Assembly (NCBI RefSeq): GCF_000241955.1
Contig: NC_016835.1
Coordinates: 124,001 to 188,000, forward strand
Source: Rahnella aquatilis CIP 78.65 = ATCC 33071
Lineage (GTDB): Bacteria > Pseudomonadota > Gammaproteobacteria > Enterobacterales > Enterobacteriaceae
DNA length: 64,000 nt
Reading direction: 5' to 3'
Below are positions 26,342-34,386 of the stretch, in pieces. The position numbers were made by a program, and so were the translations under genes. The first letter of the stretch is position 1. Each line of letters starts with the position of its first letter. The notes under the pieces were generated by a model. The model worked only from the letters and a program-made list of their open reading frames with translations. It ran no database searches and was not told the DNA's origin.

Positions 26342-27607
26342 ATGAGCCAAACCGAAATGTTAACCACTCCGGTGCCGGAAGAATCAGCAGAAGGGCCGAC
26401 ATTGCGTCAGCGTCTGCGCAAAGTGGACGCGGCGTACACCCGCCGATCGTTATTACTGATTGCACCGTTACTGTTGTTTGTCATCGTCAGTTTTCTCTTC
26501 CCGATTGCGTCCATTCTGGGTAAGAGTGTGACCAATCCCGAGCTGGGCGCAACGATGCCGGAAACCGTGGCACTGCTTTCCCACTGGGACGGCAAAAGCG
26601 TGCCAGATGAGGCAACGTTTTCCGCACTGGTCGCCGATTTGCGTAATGCCCGCAACAGCGGTCAGATGGCGACAATCGCCAAACGTTTAAGCTACGAAGA
26701 TAACCGTTACCGCAGCCTGATCACCGGCACATTACGCCACGTACCGGAGGGCGGTGGGGCGGTGCGTGAACCACTGATCCGGAGTATGCCGCTGTGGGGA
26801 GAACTCAGTACCTGGCAGACGGTGAAACGTGCTTCGGCTCCGGTCACTTCTCTTTATTTATTGTCGGTGTTTGACCGCAAGGTAGACGCTGATAGCGGAA
26901 AAATTGTTGCCCTGCCACCGGATCAGGCGCTGTATGTCAACGTCCTGCTGCGCACATTGTGGATGGCGCTGGTGGTGACGGTTTGCTGCGTCGCGCTGGG
27001 TTATCCGCTGGCTTACTGGCTGGCAAAACAACCGGCCGGACGCGCGAATCTGCTGATGATTCTGGTGTTGCTGCCGTTCTGGACGTCGCTGATTGTCCGC
27101 ACTGCAAGCTGGATTGTACTGCTGCAATCGGGTGGTCTGATTAACCGTGCGTTACTTTCCACCGGCATTATTGATCATCCGCTGGTGATGGTGTTCAACC
27201 GCCTCGGTGTTTATATCTCGATGACCCACATCATGCTGCCGTTTATCGTCCTTCCTTTATATGCAGTGATGAAAGGCATTTCCCCTAACTATGTTCGCGC
27301 TGCGATTTCACTGGGTGCGCATCCTTTCACGGCATTCTGGCGGGTTTATGTGCCGCAAACTTATGCGGGTGTAACCGCCGGTGCGTTGCTGGTGTTTATG
27401 ATGGCGATGGGTTACTACATCACGCCAGCGCTGCTGGGCGGCCCGGGGGATCAGATGATCAGTTATTTCGTGGCGTTCTTCACTAATACCACGATGAACT
27501 GGGGAATGGCTGCGGCGCTGGGCAGTCAGTTGCTGGTGATTGTGGTGCTGTTATATATCGTTTATATCCGCGTCACGCGTACCAAAGCTGAAATTGCAGC
27601 GCATTAA
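26342..27607 (+). CDS. ABC transporter permease, PotB-like, with large periplasmic loop
   Basis: This 421-residue inner-membrane permease has a first span at about residues 37-58 (LLLIAPLLLFVIVSFLFPIA). A roughly 140-residue non-membrane insert follows (rich in PEGGGAVREPLIRSMPLWGE-type sequence), and then five spans. The coupling loop is AAISLGAHPFTAFWRVYVPQ. PotB-class permeases normally have about 280 residues, so the long first loop marks the larger subgroup. The start is the ATG at 26342 after GGGAG; the frame upstream overlaps the palindromic repeat. Confidence 0.85.
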   Translation: MSQTEMLTTPVPEESAEGPTLRQRLRKVDAAYTRRSLLLIAPLLLFVIVSFLFPIASILGKSVTNPELGATMPETVALLSHWDGKSVPDEATFSALVADLRNARNSGQMATIAKRLSYEDNRYRSLITGTLRHVPEGGGAVREPLIRSMPLWGELSTWQTVKRASAPVTSLYLLSVFDRKVDADSGKIVALPPDQALYVNVLLRTLWMALVVTVCCVALGYPLAYWLAKQPAGRANLLMILVLLPFWTSLIVRTASWIVLLQSGGLINRALLSTGIIDHPLVMVFNRLGVYISMTHIMLPFIVLPLYAVMKGISPNYVRAAISLGAHPFTAFWRVYVPQTYAGVTAGALLVFMMAMGYYITPALLGGPGDQMISYFVAFFTNTTMNWGMAAALGSQLLVIVVLLYIVYIRVTRTKAEIAAH

Positions 27608-27618
27608 GGAGCCTGAAG

Positions 27619-28458
27619 ATGAAACACACAATGAGACAAAAAGGGGCGTTAATTCTGCGGTTGTGGCGCTGGTGTTTTAATTTCTACAGCGCGGCGATCC
27701 TGTTGTTTCTGATTGTACCGGTGTTGATCATTGTGCCGCTGTCGTTCAATGCCGGTTCGTTCCTCAGCTACCCGCTGACCGGTTTTTCGCTGCGCTGGTA
27801 TCAGACATTTTTCCACTCAGATGAATGGCTGAGCTCGCTGGGCAACAGTCTGCTGATTGCGCCGCTGGCCACTTTGCTGGCGACCGTGCTGGGTGTGCTG
27901 GCGTCGGTCGGGCTGGTGCGCGGCGAGTTTCGTGGCAAATCGCTGGTTATGGCGATCCTGATATCGCCGATGATCGCGCCGGTAGTGATTATCGCCGTGG
28001 GCATGTTCTTCTTCTTTGCCCGCGTGTCGCTGCTCAACAGCTATCTCGGGCTGGTGCTGGCGCATGCGTTACTTGGCGTACCGTTTGTGGTGATCACTGT
28101 GGTGGCGATACTCAAAAATTATGACCGTAATTTATCCCGCGCCGCCGCCAGCCTCGGCGCGTCGCCGTGGACGGTGTTCCGCAAAGTCACGCTGCCGCTG
28201 ATTGCGCCGGGTGTTTTCTCCGGGGCGCTGTTTGCGTTTGCTGCTTCATTCGACGAAGTGGTGGTGACGTTATTTCTTGCCAGCCCGCGTCAGCGAACGC
28301 TGCCCATTCAGATGTTTGCCGGCATCCGTGAAAACCTCGACCCGACCATTGCGGCTGCGGCTTCGCTAATGGTGGGGGCTTCGCTGATTTTGCTGCTGGT
28401 GATGGAATTACTGCGCCGCCGGGGCGAACGCCTGCGTCATTCTCCGGCCACACACTGA
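27619..28458 (+). CDS. ABC transporter permease, PotC-like
   Basis: This 279-residue permease has six spans; the first follows a basic leader at about residues 22-45. The EAA-type loop is RAAASLGASPWTVFRKVTLP. It partners the PotB-like permease, whose gene ends 11 bases upstream, and AAGGAG lies just before its start. A terminator follows at 28472, ending the transport operon. Confidence 0.88.
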   Translation: MKHTMRQKGALILRLWRWCFNFYSAAILLFLIVPVLIIVPLSFNAGSFLSYPLTGFSLRWYQTFFHSDEWLSSLGNSLLIAPLATLLATVLGVLASVGLVRGEFRGKSLVMAILISPMIAPVVIIAVGMFFFFARVSLLNSYLGLVLAHALLGVPFVVITVVAILKNYDRNLSRAAASLGASPWTVFRKVTLPLIAPGVFSGALFAFAASFDEVVVTLFLASPRQRTLPIQMFAGIRENLDPTIAAAASLMVGASLILLLVMELLRRRGERLRHSPATH

Positions 28459-28471
28459 CGTTAAATTCATC

Positions 28472-28498
28472 AGAGGACTTTACAGGTCCTCTTTTTTT
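28472..28498 (+). terminator. Rho-independent terminator of the transport operon
   Basis: The stem AGAGGAC/GTCCTCT with a seven-base loop is followed by six or more Ts. It lies 14 bases past the last permease stop and separates the transport genes from the catabolic genes, which have their own operator. Confidence 0.85.
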
Positions 28499-28507
28499 CA
28501 TTATTCC

Positions 28508-28517
28508 TGATGCATCA
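28508..28517. promoter_or_regulatory. TGATGCATCA operator upstream of the catabolic operon
   Basis: Second copy of the 10-bp palindrome, 29 bases before the SDR start codon and just after a terminator, so it must act on a promoter for the SDR-kinase-lyase operon. Confidence 0.6.
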
Positions 28518-28545
28518 AATATCAAAAATAACGGGAGCCCTTCTC

Positions 28546-29289
28546 ATGACCGACACAACGCAGAAAAAAACACTTTTGCTGACCGGTGCAAGCCGTGGCA
28601 TTGGTCACGCGACCGTCAAACATTTCTATGCGGCAGGGTGGCGGATTTTCACCGCATCGCGGCAGAACTGGGTAGATGAATGCCCGTGGGCAGAGGGTTT
28701 CCTCAATCATATTCATCTGGATCTGGAAGATATCGACAGCGTGCAGAAAGCCCTGCCGATGATCAAGGAACGCCTCGGCGGGCGGCTGGATGCACTGGTC
28801 GATAACGCCGGTATTTCACCGAAAACGCCCACCGGCGGCCGTCTTGGCGTGCTCGACAGCGATTACGCCACCTGGTTACAGGTGTTTAACGTCAACCTGT
28901 TCTCGACCGCGATCCTGGCGACCGGATTATTTGATGAACTGAAAGCCGCAAAGGGCAGCATCATTAATGTGACCTCGATTGCGGGCAGCAAAGTGCATCC
29001 GTTTGCAGGTGTGGCCTATGCCTGCTCCAAAGCGGCGCTTTCCACACTGACACGCGAAATGGCGCACGAATTCGGTCCGCACGGTGTACGTGTGAACGCT
29101 ATTGCGCCGGGAGAAATTGATACTGCGATTCTTTCTCCGGGCACGCAGGATATCGTCGAGCGCAGCGTACCCTTACAGCGTCTGGGCAAAGCCGAAGAAG
29201 TCGCTTCGCTGATCCATTTCCTGTGTACCTCGGGTGCCTCTTACGTTAACGGCGCTGAGATCCACGTAAACGGCGGTCAGCATGTCTGA
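28546..29289 (+). CDS. Short-chain dehydrogenase/reductase
   Basis: This 247-residue NAD(P)-dependent oxidoreductase of the classical SDR type has the nucleotide motif TGASRGIGH (residues about 13-21), the DNAG motif in LDALVDNAGISP, catalytic serine in NVTSIAGS, and Tyr/Lys in AYACSKAALS. The C-terminal YVNGAEIHVNGGQ is typical. The start at 28546 follows GGGAG; the earlier in-frame ATG (28510) overlaps the operator. It shares eight bases with the kinase gene downstream, so the two are cotranslated. The substrate is likely an alcohol or ketone related to the kinase substrate, but that is not readable. Confidence 0.85.
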   Translation: MTDTTQKKTLLLTGASRGIGHATVKHFYAAGWRIFTASRQNWVDECPWAEGFLNHIHLDLEDIDSVQKALPMIKERLGGRLDALVDNAGISPKTPTGGRLGVLDSDYATWLQVFNVNLFSTAILATGLFDELKAAKGSIINVTSIAGSKVHPFAGVAYACSKAALSTLTREMAHEFGPHGVRVNAIAPGEIDTAILSPGTQDIVERSVPLQRLGKAEEVASLIHFLCTSGASYVNGAEIHVNGGQHV

Positions 29290-30346
29290 CACGCCTTCGC
29301 TGTTATTAACCGGCCTCCTTACGACGGAGGTTCCGCGAGTCAGCACGTTGCAGGCTGAGAATATTGCTGCGCAGGTTTACGGGCTGGAAGGCAAAGCGGA
29401 GGTGCTGGGCGGTGAACGCGACAGCAATTTTTGTCTGACAACGGATCCCGGCCACGCTTATATGCTGCGTTTTGTGAATCCGGCGGAAGTGCCTGCTGAA
29501 GTGGATTTCCAGACTGCCATTCTCAGCCATCTGGCCCTGCATGACAGCCAGCTGCCGGTGCCGCGTTTACTGCAAAGCCGCCACGGCGAACTCACGCCGC
29601 AGGTGAAGGTTGCCGGGCAATTTCTGACGCTGCGTGCCGTGAGTTATCTGCCGGGCACTGCGCAATATCAGGTGCCGCGTACCCCAAGGCTGATGCATGA
29701 ACTGGGTGACGCGCTGGCCCGGCTGGATATTGCGCTGCGAGATTTTGAACATCCCGGTGCAAAGCGTGATTTGCTGTGGGATATCAGCGACATGTCACGT
29801 CTTGAAGGCGGGATAACGCAATTCACTGATCCTGAACAGCGCCGTACCATTACCCGCGTGCTGGAAACCCACCGACAAAAAGTGGTTCCGGCCAGCCAGC
29901 AGTTGCGCAGACAAGTGATCCACAATGATCTGAACGCCCACAACGTACTGGTTAACAGCGCCGATCCGCAACGTCTGGCGGGCATTATTGATTTCGGTGA
30001 CGCCCTTCACGCGCCGCTTATCAACGAACTGGCCACCGCGCTGGCTTATCAGCTCAACAGTGAAGGCGACGATCTTTTCCTTTATTGCCGGCCGATGATT
30101 GCCGCTTATACCGGGCGTTTGCCACTCACCGGTGCCGAGCTGGATATCTTGCCGGAACTGGTGGCGTCACGGCTGGCGCTGAGTTTGCTGATTGCCCGGC
30201 ACCGTGCGGCGCTGTATCCGCAAAACCGTGACTATATTTTGCGTAATCAGGCCCACGCCTGGGGAAGTTTATCGCGTCTGATGTCGCTGCCCTTTACGCA
30301 GACTGACCTGATATTTCGTCAGTCGTGCGCATTTGAACAGAAATAA
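29282..30346 (+). CDS. APH-fold amino alcohol kinase, hydroxylysine kinase-like
   Basis: This 354-residue protein has the aminoglycoside/choline phosphotransferase fold. The catalytic loop VIHNDLNAHNVLV (H-x-D-x4-N, about residue 214) and the metal motif GIIDFGDALH are intact, and the N-lobe begins with EVLGGERDSNFCL. The sequence is closer to the hydroxylysine kinase group than to resistance kinases. Members of this group phosphorylate a side-chain hydroxyl, for example 5-hydroxy-L-lysine. The gene overlaps the SDR gene and is followed by 11 bases and the phospho-lyase gene. That pairing gives a two-step route: phosphorylation, then elimination of phosphate and ammonia. Confidence 0.78.
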   Translation: MSDTPSLLLTGLLTTEVPRVSTLQAENIAAQVYGLEGKAEVLGGERDSNFCLTTDPGHAYMLRFVNPAEVPAEVDFQTAILSHLALHDSQLPVPRLLQSRHGELTPQVKVAGQFLTLRAVSYLPGTAQYQVPRTPRLMHELGDALARLDIALRDFEHPGAKRDLLWDISDMSRLEGGITQFTDPEQRRTITRVLETHRQKVVPASQQLRRQVIHNDLNAHNVLVNSADPQRLAGIIDFGDALHAPLINELATALAYQLNSEGDDLFLYCRPMIAAYTGRLPLTGAELDILPELVASRLALSLLIARHRAALYPQNRDYILRNQAHAWGSLSRLMSLPFTQTDLIFRQSCAFEQK

Positions 30347-30357
30347 GAGGCCGTTTT

Positions 30358-31614
30358 ATGCTCACGTCGAAACAGGTATCAGAAGGCCGCCAGCAGTTTC
30401 TCGGTGGCGGCTACCGGCTGTTTTATCAGGAGCCGCTGCATGTGGTGCGCGGTGAAGGCGTCTGGTTATACGACAGCGAAGGGCGGCGCTATCTGGATGC
30501 TTATAATAATGTGGCGTCGGTTGGCCATTGCCATCCGGCGGTGGTTGAAGCCATCGCCACGCAGGCCGCGCAACTCAACACCCACACCCGTTATCTGAAT
30601 GATGCGATTGTCGAATTTGCTGAAGATTTCCTGACCGAGTTTCCGCCTGAGCTGCGCAACCTGACCATGACCTGCACCGGCAGCGAGGCCAACGATCTGG
30701 CGTTGCGTATCGCACGGCAAGTCACGGGCGGGCAGGGCGTCATTGTAACGCGTTGGGCGTATCACGGAGTGACCAGCGCGCTGGCAGAACTCTCGCCCTC
30801 GCTTGGCGACGGGTTTGAGCAGGGCAAAAATGTCTGGCTGACCGATGCGCCGGACACGTTTCGCCATCCGGGTAAATTTGCTGCCGGCGTGGAGCGGGCG
30901 CTGGACGCGATGAAACAGGCAGGCGTAAAACCGGCGGCGTTGTTAGCGGACACTATTTTCTCCAGCGACGGTGTTTTCAGCCCCGAACCGGCGGAGATGC
31001 AACGCGCCGTGGCACGGGTACGGGCGGCAGGGGGATTATTTATCGCAGACGAAGTGCAGCCCGGCTTTGGTCGTACCGGCAGCCAGCGCTGGGGGTTCGC
31101 CCGTTACGGCGTGACACCTGACCTGATCAGCCTGGGCAAACCGATGGGCAACGGTCATCCGGTTGCCGGACTGGTGGGCAGACCGGAATTGTTCACGGAG
31201 TTTGGCCGCCGTCAGCGCTATTTCAATACGTTCGGCGGCAACCCGGTTTCCTGTCGTGCAGCGCATGCCGTTTTACAGATTTTACGTCGTGAAGCGTTGC
31301 AGCAGAATGCCAGGATGACCGGTGCTATCTTGCGAGAAGGGCTGCAAAAGCTGGCGAAGCGTTATCCGGTTATAGGTGATGTTCGCGGCGATGGTTTGTT
31401 TATCGGAGTGGAACTGGTGAGCGATCAGTACAATACACCCGCGCCAGAACGGGCGGCTTTTGTGGTCAATGCCATGCGGCGGAAACGGGTTTTGATTAGC
31501 GCTACGGGCCCGGCAGCGAACGTCCTGAAAATTCGCCCGCCGCTGGTCTTTCAGCCGGAACACGCTACGCTGTTGCTGGAAACACTGGCGGGCGTGCTGG
31601 CCGAAATGGGGTGA
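30358..31614 (+). CDS. AGXT2L-type PLP phospho-lyase (ethanolamine-phosphate or phosphohydroxylysine lyase family)
   Basis: This 418-residue class III PLP protein carries the marks of the AGXT2-like phospho-lyase branch rather than true aminotransferases: YNNVASVGHCHPAVVEAIA, LNTHTRYLND, CTGSEANDLALRIAR, IADEVQPGFGRTGSQ, LGKPMGNGHPVAGLV with the PLP lysine near residue 260, and FNTFGGNPVSCRAAH. Enzymes of this branch convert O-phosphoethanolamine or 5-phosphohydroxylysine to an aldehyde, ammonia and phosphate. With the kinase next door, hydroxylysine to 2-aminoadipate semialdehyde is the leading hypothesis. Last gene of its operon; convergent with the GntR gene. Confidence 0.8.
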   Translation: MLTSKQVSEGRQQFLGGGYRLFYQEPLHVVRGEGVWLYDSEGRRYLDAYNNVASVGHCHPAVVEAIATQAAQLNTHTRYLNDAIVEFAEDFLTEFPPELRNLTMTCTGSEANDLALRIARQVTGGQGVIVTRWAYHGVTSALAELSPSLGDGFEQGKNVWLTDAPDTFRHPGKFAAGVERALDAMKQAGVKPAALLADTIFSSDGVFSPEPAEMQRAVARVRAAGGLFIADEVQPGFGRTGSQRWGFARYGVTPDLISLGKPMGNGHPVAGLVGRPELFTEFGRRQRYFNTFGGNPVSCRAAHAVLQILRREALQQNARMTGAILREGLQKLAKRYPVIGDVRGDGLFIGVELVSDQYNTPAPERAAFVVNAMRRKRVLISATGPAANVLKIRPPLVFQPEHATLLLETLAGVLAEMG

Positions 31615-31645
31615 CAGACCCGTCACGTCGAACCATTTAAGCTCT

Positions 31646-31740
31646 GAAAGTGTCATATTTGAACCTTTATGCCGTTCACGCCGCCGTTTGTGCATTCTGG
31701 CAGTAAAAATCGGCATTAAAGGGTCATATTTGACACTTTC
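31646..31740. repeat. 28-bp inverted repeats around a 38-base centre (MITE-like or terminator)
   Basis: The left arm at 31646-31673 begins GAAAGTGTCATATTTGAACC; the right arm at 31712-31740 is its near-perfect reverse complement (three differences, one an indel). The element fills the gap between the convergent lyase and GntR genes. It may be a small mobile palindrome or simply a very long bidirectional terminator. Confidence 0.55.
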
Positions 31741-31743
31741 GCC

Positions 31744-32490
31744 TCACGCTTTTTCACGTCCCACGGCCAGAAACTCGACCATCTTCTGGCTGCCGTCGAG
31801 AATATCTTCCTGAATGGCGCGTCTGGCGGTTGCGCCGTCGCCTTTACGCAGCGCGATCAAAATCTCTTCGTGATGTTCAATTGCCATGCGTTCGGAGAAA
31901 TGGGCATACGCCTGCGCAATCAGCGGGCCGGTGCGCATCCATAAACTGTCGATAAAGTTACTCAGTAACGGCATCCGCGCGCTTTGCGCCAGCATCAGGT
32001 GAAACTCACTGTTCAGGCGCAGGGCTTCGGGTAAATCTTCGTTGCTGATGGCCTGACGGTTGTTTTCGATGTTCTGCGCAATCCGCTGTAATTCGTATTC
32101 CGTCACCGACTGCGCGGCTTTCTCCGCGCCGAGACCTTCGAGTTCCAGCCGCAAAGTGCGGATTTCCTGGTACTGCTGTTCATCGAGCTGAGGTACGCGG
32201 ATATCTTTCGGCGTGCGCATTTCCAGCGCCTGCTCTTTGGCCAGTTGCAAAATTGCATCCCGCACCGGCGTGACGCTGGTGCCGACCTGTTCGGCCAGCT
32301 CGCGGATACGCAGGCGATCATTAGGTTTCAGACGGCCGGTAATCAGAGCCTCACGCAAGGTGGCGTAAACGCTGCTGCCCAGATAAGCGTGATTAATCGA
32401 ACTGATGGGATAATTCAAAAGTTCACCGTAGCAAATAATGTGCGCGCACCCGGAGTTGGGATAAGGGCGTGGAAACCGATTATACAACAT
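31744..32490 (-). CDS. GntR-family regulator with FCD ligand-binding domain
   Basis: This 248-residue regulator has a winged helix at residues about 40-105 (VYATLREALITGRLKPNDRL, IRELAEQVGTSVTPVRDAIL) and an all-helical FCD domain with the metal-binding pattern from RLNSEFHLMLAQSARMPLLS to IEHHEEILIAL. About 35 residues precede the winged helix, more than usual, so the true start may lie inside the frame (a non-ATG start is possible). The ATG at 32490 overlaps a TGATGCATCA operator, which suggests autorepression. Copies of the same operator precede the transport and catabolic operons, making this the likely local regulator. Confidence 0.85.
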   Translation of the reverse strand: MLYNRFPRPYPNSGCAHIICYGELLNYPISSINHAYLGSSVYATLREALITGRLKPNDRLRIRELAEQVGTSVTPVRDAILQLAKEQALEMRTPKDIRVPQLDEQQYQEIRTLRLELEGLGAEKAAQSVTEYELQRIAQNIENNRQAISNEDLPEALRLNSEFHLMLAQSARMPLLSNFIDSLWMRTGPLIAQAYAHFSERMAIEHHEEILIALRKGDGATARRAIQEDILDGSQKMVEFLAVGREKA

Positions 32491-32499
32491 GATGCATCA
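32490..32499. promoter_or_regulatory. TGATGCATCA operator at the GntR gene start
   Basis: Third copy of the palindrome, touching the first base of the annotated GntR start codon. It fits an autoregulatory site, or implies that the real start is further downstream. Confidence 0.6.
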
Positions 32500-32592
32500 G
32501 ATGTGAGGGGGGAGGGGGCAGGCTTTTCTTTCTTCTGACGTCCTGTCCGGCCAGATAACATACTGGCCGGACAGAGTTATGACCTTATTAAC

Positions 32593-34050
32593 TTAACTGC
32601 CTGCTTCCTGCGGAACGGGGTCATCCTGCAACTGTTTCTTAAAGTGTTTCTCAATCTGCTCTAAGGTTTTGCCCTGCGTCTCCGGCGCGAATATCACGGC
32701 GAATAGGCCACCTGCGACGCCGATGGCGGCAAAGCAGAAGAATGACATCGTCAGCCCGATAGATTCCAGCATGATCGGGAACATAAAGGCGATGGAGAAG
32801 TTGGTCATCTGCATGGCAAATACCGATACACCGTTAGCCATGCCGCGGATGCGCATCGGGAAGATTTCCGACAGCAACAGCCAGGTGACAGGCGAAAGTG
32901 CGCCCTGCTGAAAGCACAGGAAAACCAGCATGCCACCTAACACCAGATAACTGCGTACGGTATCCGGATGCCCGTTGACAGTTTCCGGCATCAACCATGT
33001 CACTAGCCCGATGGCAAGAAGCGTAAGCGTGCAGCCAATCTGACCCGTCAGCAGCAGCGGACGACGGCCAAAGCGGCTCAGCAGCATAATGCCGACAAAC
33101 GTCATGAGCACCGAAATCACCCCGTTGGCGATGGTGGCGAGCAGCGAGGCGTTGGTGCTCAGCCCGGTGGCCTGCAACATGGTCGGTGCGTAAAACATAA
33201 TGGTGTTCACGCCGGAAAGCTGTTGCAGCATGGCGATGCCAATCCCCAGAAACACCAGACGCTTCATCCAGACGGAGATCGTTTTCTGACGGCGGGAATG
33301 TTTCTCGCTTCTGGAACTCATGGAACTGCGGATTTCGCTCAGTTCTTTTTCCACTTTGCTGGCTTTGCGGGTACGTTCCAGCACGTCGCGCGCTTCGCGA
33401 TAACGGCCATGCATGGCATACCAGCGCGGCGTATCGGGCAGGAAAAGCATTCCGACCCACAACACCACAGCCGGGACGCAGGCGACACCCAGCATCCAGC
33501 GCCAGGTGGTTTCGCCACCCCACACTTCGTTGATGGCCGCGTTACTGGTGTACGCAATCAACTGACCGGAGACGATCATCAGTTCCTGTAACGTAACGAA
33601 CTGCCAGCGGCGATGAGAGGGGACGATTTCCGCAATATATATCGGCACAATCGCTGCCGCGCCACCGACCGCCAGCCCCAGAATAAACCGGCAGATAATC
33701 ATTATCACGACGTTGGGTGCCGTAGCACAGCCGAGCGAACCGGCCATAAAGATCAGTGCCATCACCAGAATGACTTTCTTACGTCCGAAGCGGTCCGCCA
33801 CGCGACCGGCGCAGACCGCACCCACTGCTGAACCCAGGATCAGGAAACTGGTGACCATCCCGGTGGTTAACGATGTCAGATGCAGATCGTGCTTCATGAA
33901 CAGCAAAGCACCGGCAATAACCCCTGTATCGTAGCCAAAAAGTAAGCCACCCAGGGTGGCTATAAAGGCAATGACTTTTACCAGCGGTTCGGTCGGTTGC
34001 GAGGCTTTCGCCGCCTCATCCTGACCGCCACTGTTTATTTTCTTACTCAC
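32593..34050 (-). CDS. Sugar/H+ symporter, MFS sugar porter family (GalP/AraE/XylE-like)
   Basis: This 485-residue inner-membrane transporter has 12 spans and the sugar porter signatures: FGYDTGVIAGALLF in span 1, RVADRFGRKKVIL between spans 2 and 3, PDTPRWYAMHGR before the central loop, SRFGRRPLLLTG, and PETQGKTLEQIEKHF at the end. The start is a GTG at 34050 with GGGAG correctly placed. A perfect CRP site 37 bases upstream indicates catabolite control. The exact sugar (pentose, hexose or inositol) is not readable. Confidence 0.88.
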   Translation of the reverse strand: MSKKINSGGQDEAAKASQPTEPLVKVIAFIATLGGLLFGYDTGVIAGALLFMKHDLHLTSLTTGMVTSFLILGSAVGAVCAGRVADRFGRKKVILVMALIFMAGSLGCATAPNVVIMIICRFILGLAVGGAAAIVPIYIAEIVPSHRRWQFVTLQELMIVSGQLIAYTSNAAINEVWGGETTWRWMLGVACVPAVVLWVGMLFLPDTPRWYAMHGRYREARDVLERTRKASKVEKELSEIRSSMSSRSEKHSRRQKTISVWMKRLVFLGIGIAMLQQLSGVNTIMFYAPTMLQATGLSTNASLLATIANGVISVLMTFVGIMLLSRFGRRPLLLTGQIGCTLTLLAIGLVTWLMPETVNGHPDTVRSYLVLGGMLVFLCFQQGALSPVTWLLLSEIFPMRIRGMANGVSVFAMQMTNFSIAFMFPIMLESIGLTMSFFCFAAIGVAGGLFAVIFAPETQGKTLEQIEKHFKKQLQDDPVPQEAGS

Positions 34051-34086
34051 AGATGCTCCCTAATCATGACTTTATTATGGTTTTTG

Positions 34087-34102
34087 TGTGATTCAGATCA
34101 CA
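34087..34102. promoter_or_regulatory. CRP-cAMP binding site
   Basis: TGTGATTCAGATCACA is an exact TGTGA-N6-TCACA site. It stands 37 bases upstream of the sugar symporter start (minus strand), a position that fits class I or II activation. It lies 285 bases from dmsA on the other side. Confidence 0.85.
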
Positions 34103-34386
34103 CGCTATAAATCTAACGCATAATCCGGATTTTGAAAGGAAACGGGAGAAATGAAGGGGGCTGGCGCGATTTTGGTGAATGAAAAGTTACTTTTTAGTGA
34201 TGAAATATTCGCGAAAATGATTCGCAATGCTTAACAATAATTACCGGAAATGTCAGCCAACACCAGAAGGAGACAAAACGGAAATTTTTGCCTGACAGTG
34301 AGTAACGGCGTGCGTTGGTTTGATATTCCACAAGGAATAATTTGAGTTAAGCATGGGAAGATCTTTTCCTTTTTTGAGCCAATGTT
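34103..34386. promoter_or_regulatory. dmsA upstream region with possible FNR-like half site
   Basis: AT-rich intergenic DNA upstream of the reductase operon. TTGATATTCCACAA at 34320-34333 keeps one good FNR half (TTGAT) but a poor second half. Anaerobic control is expected for a dms operon, but the site itself is weak. Confidence 0.3.
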
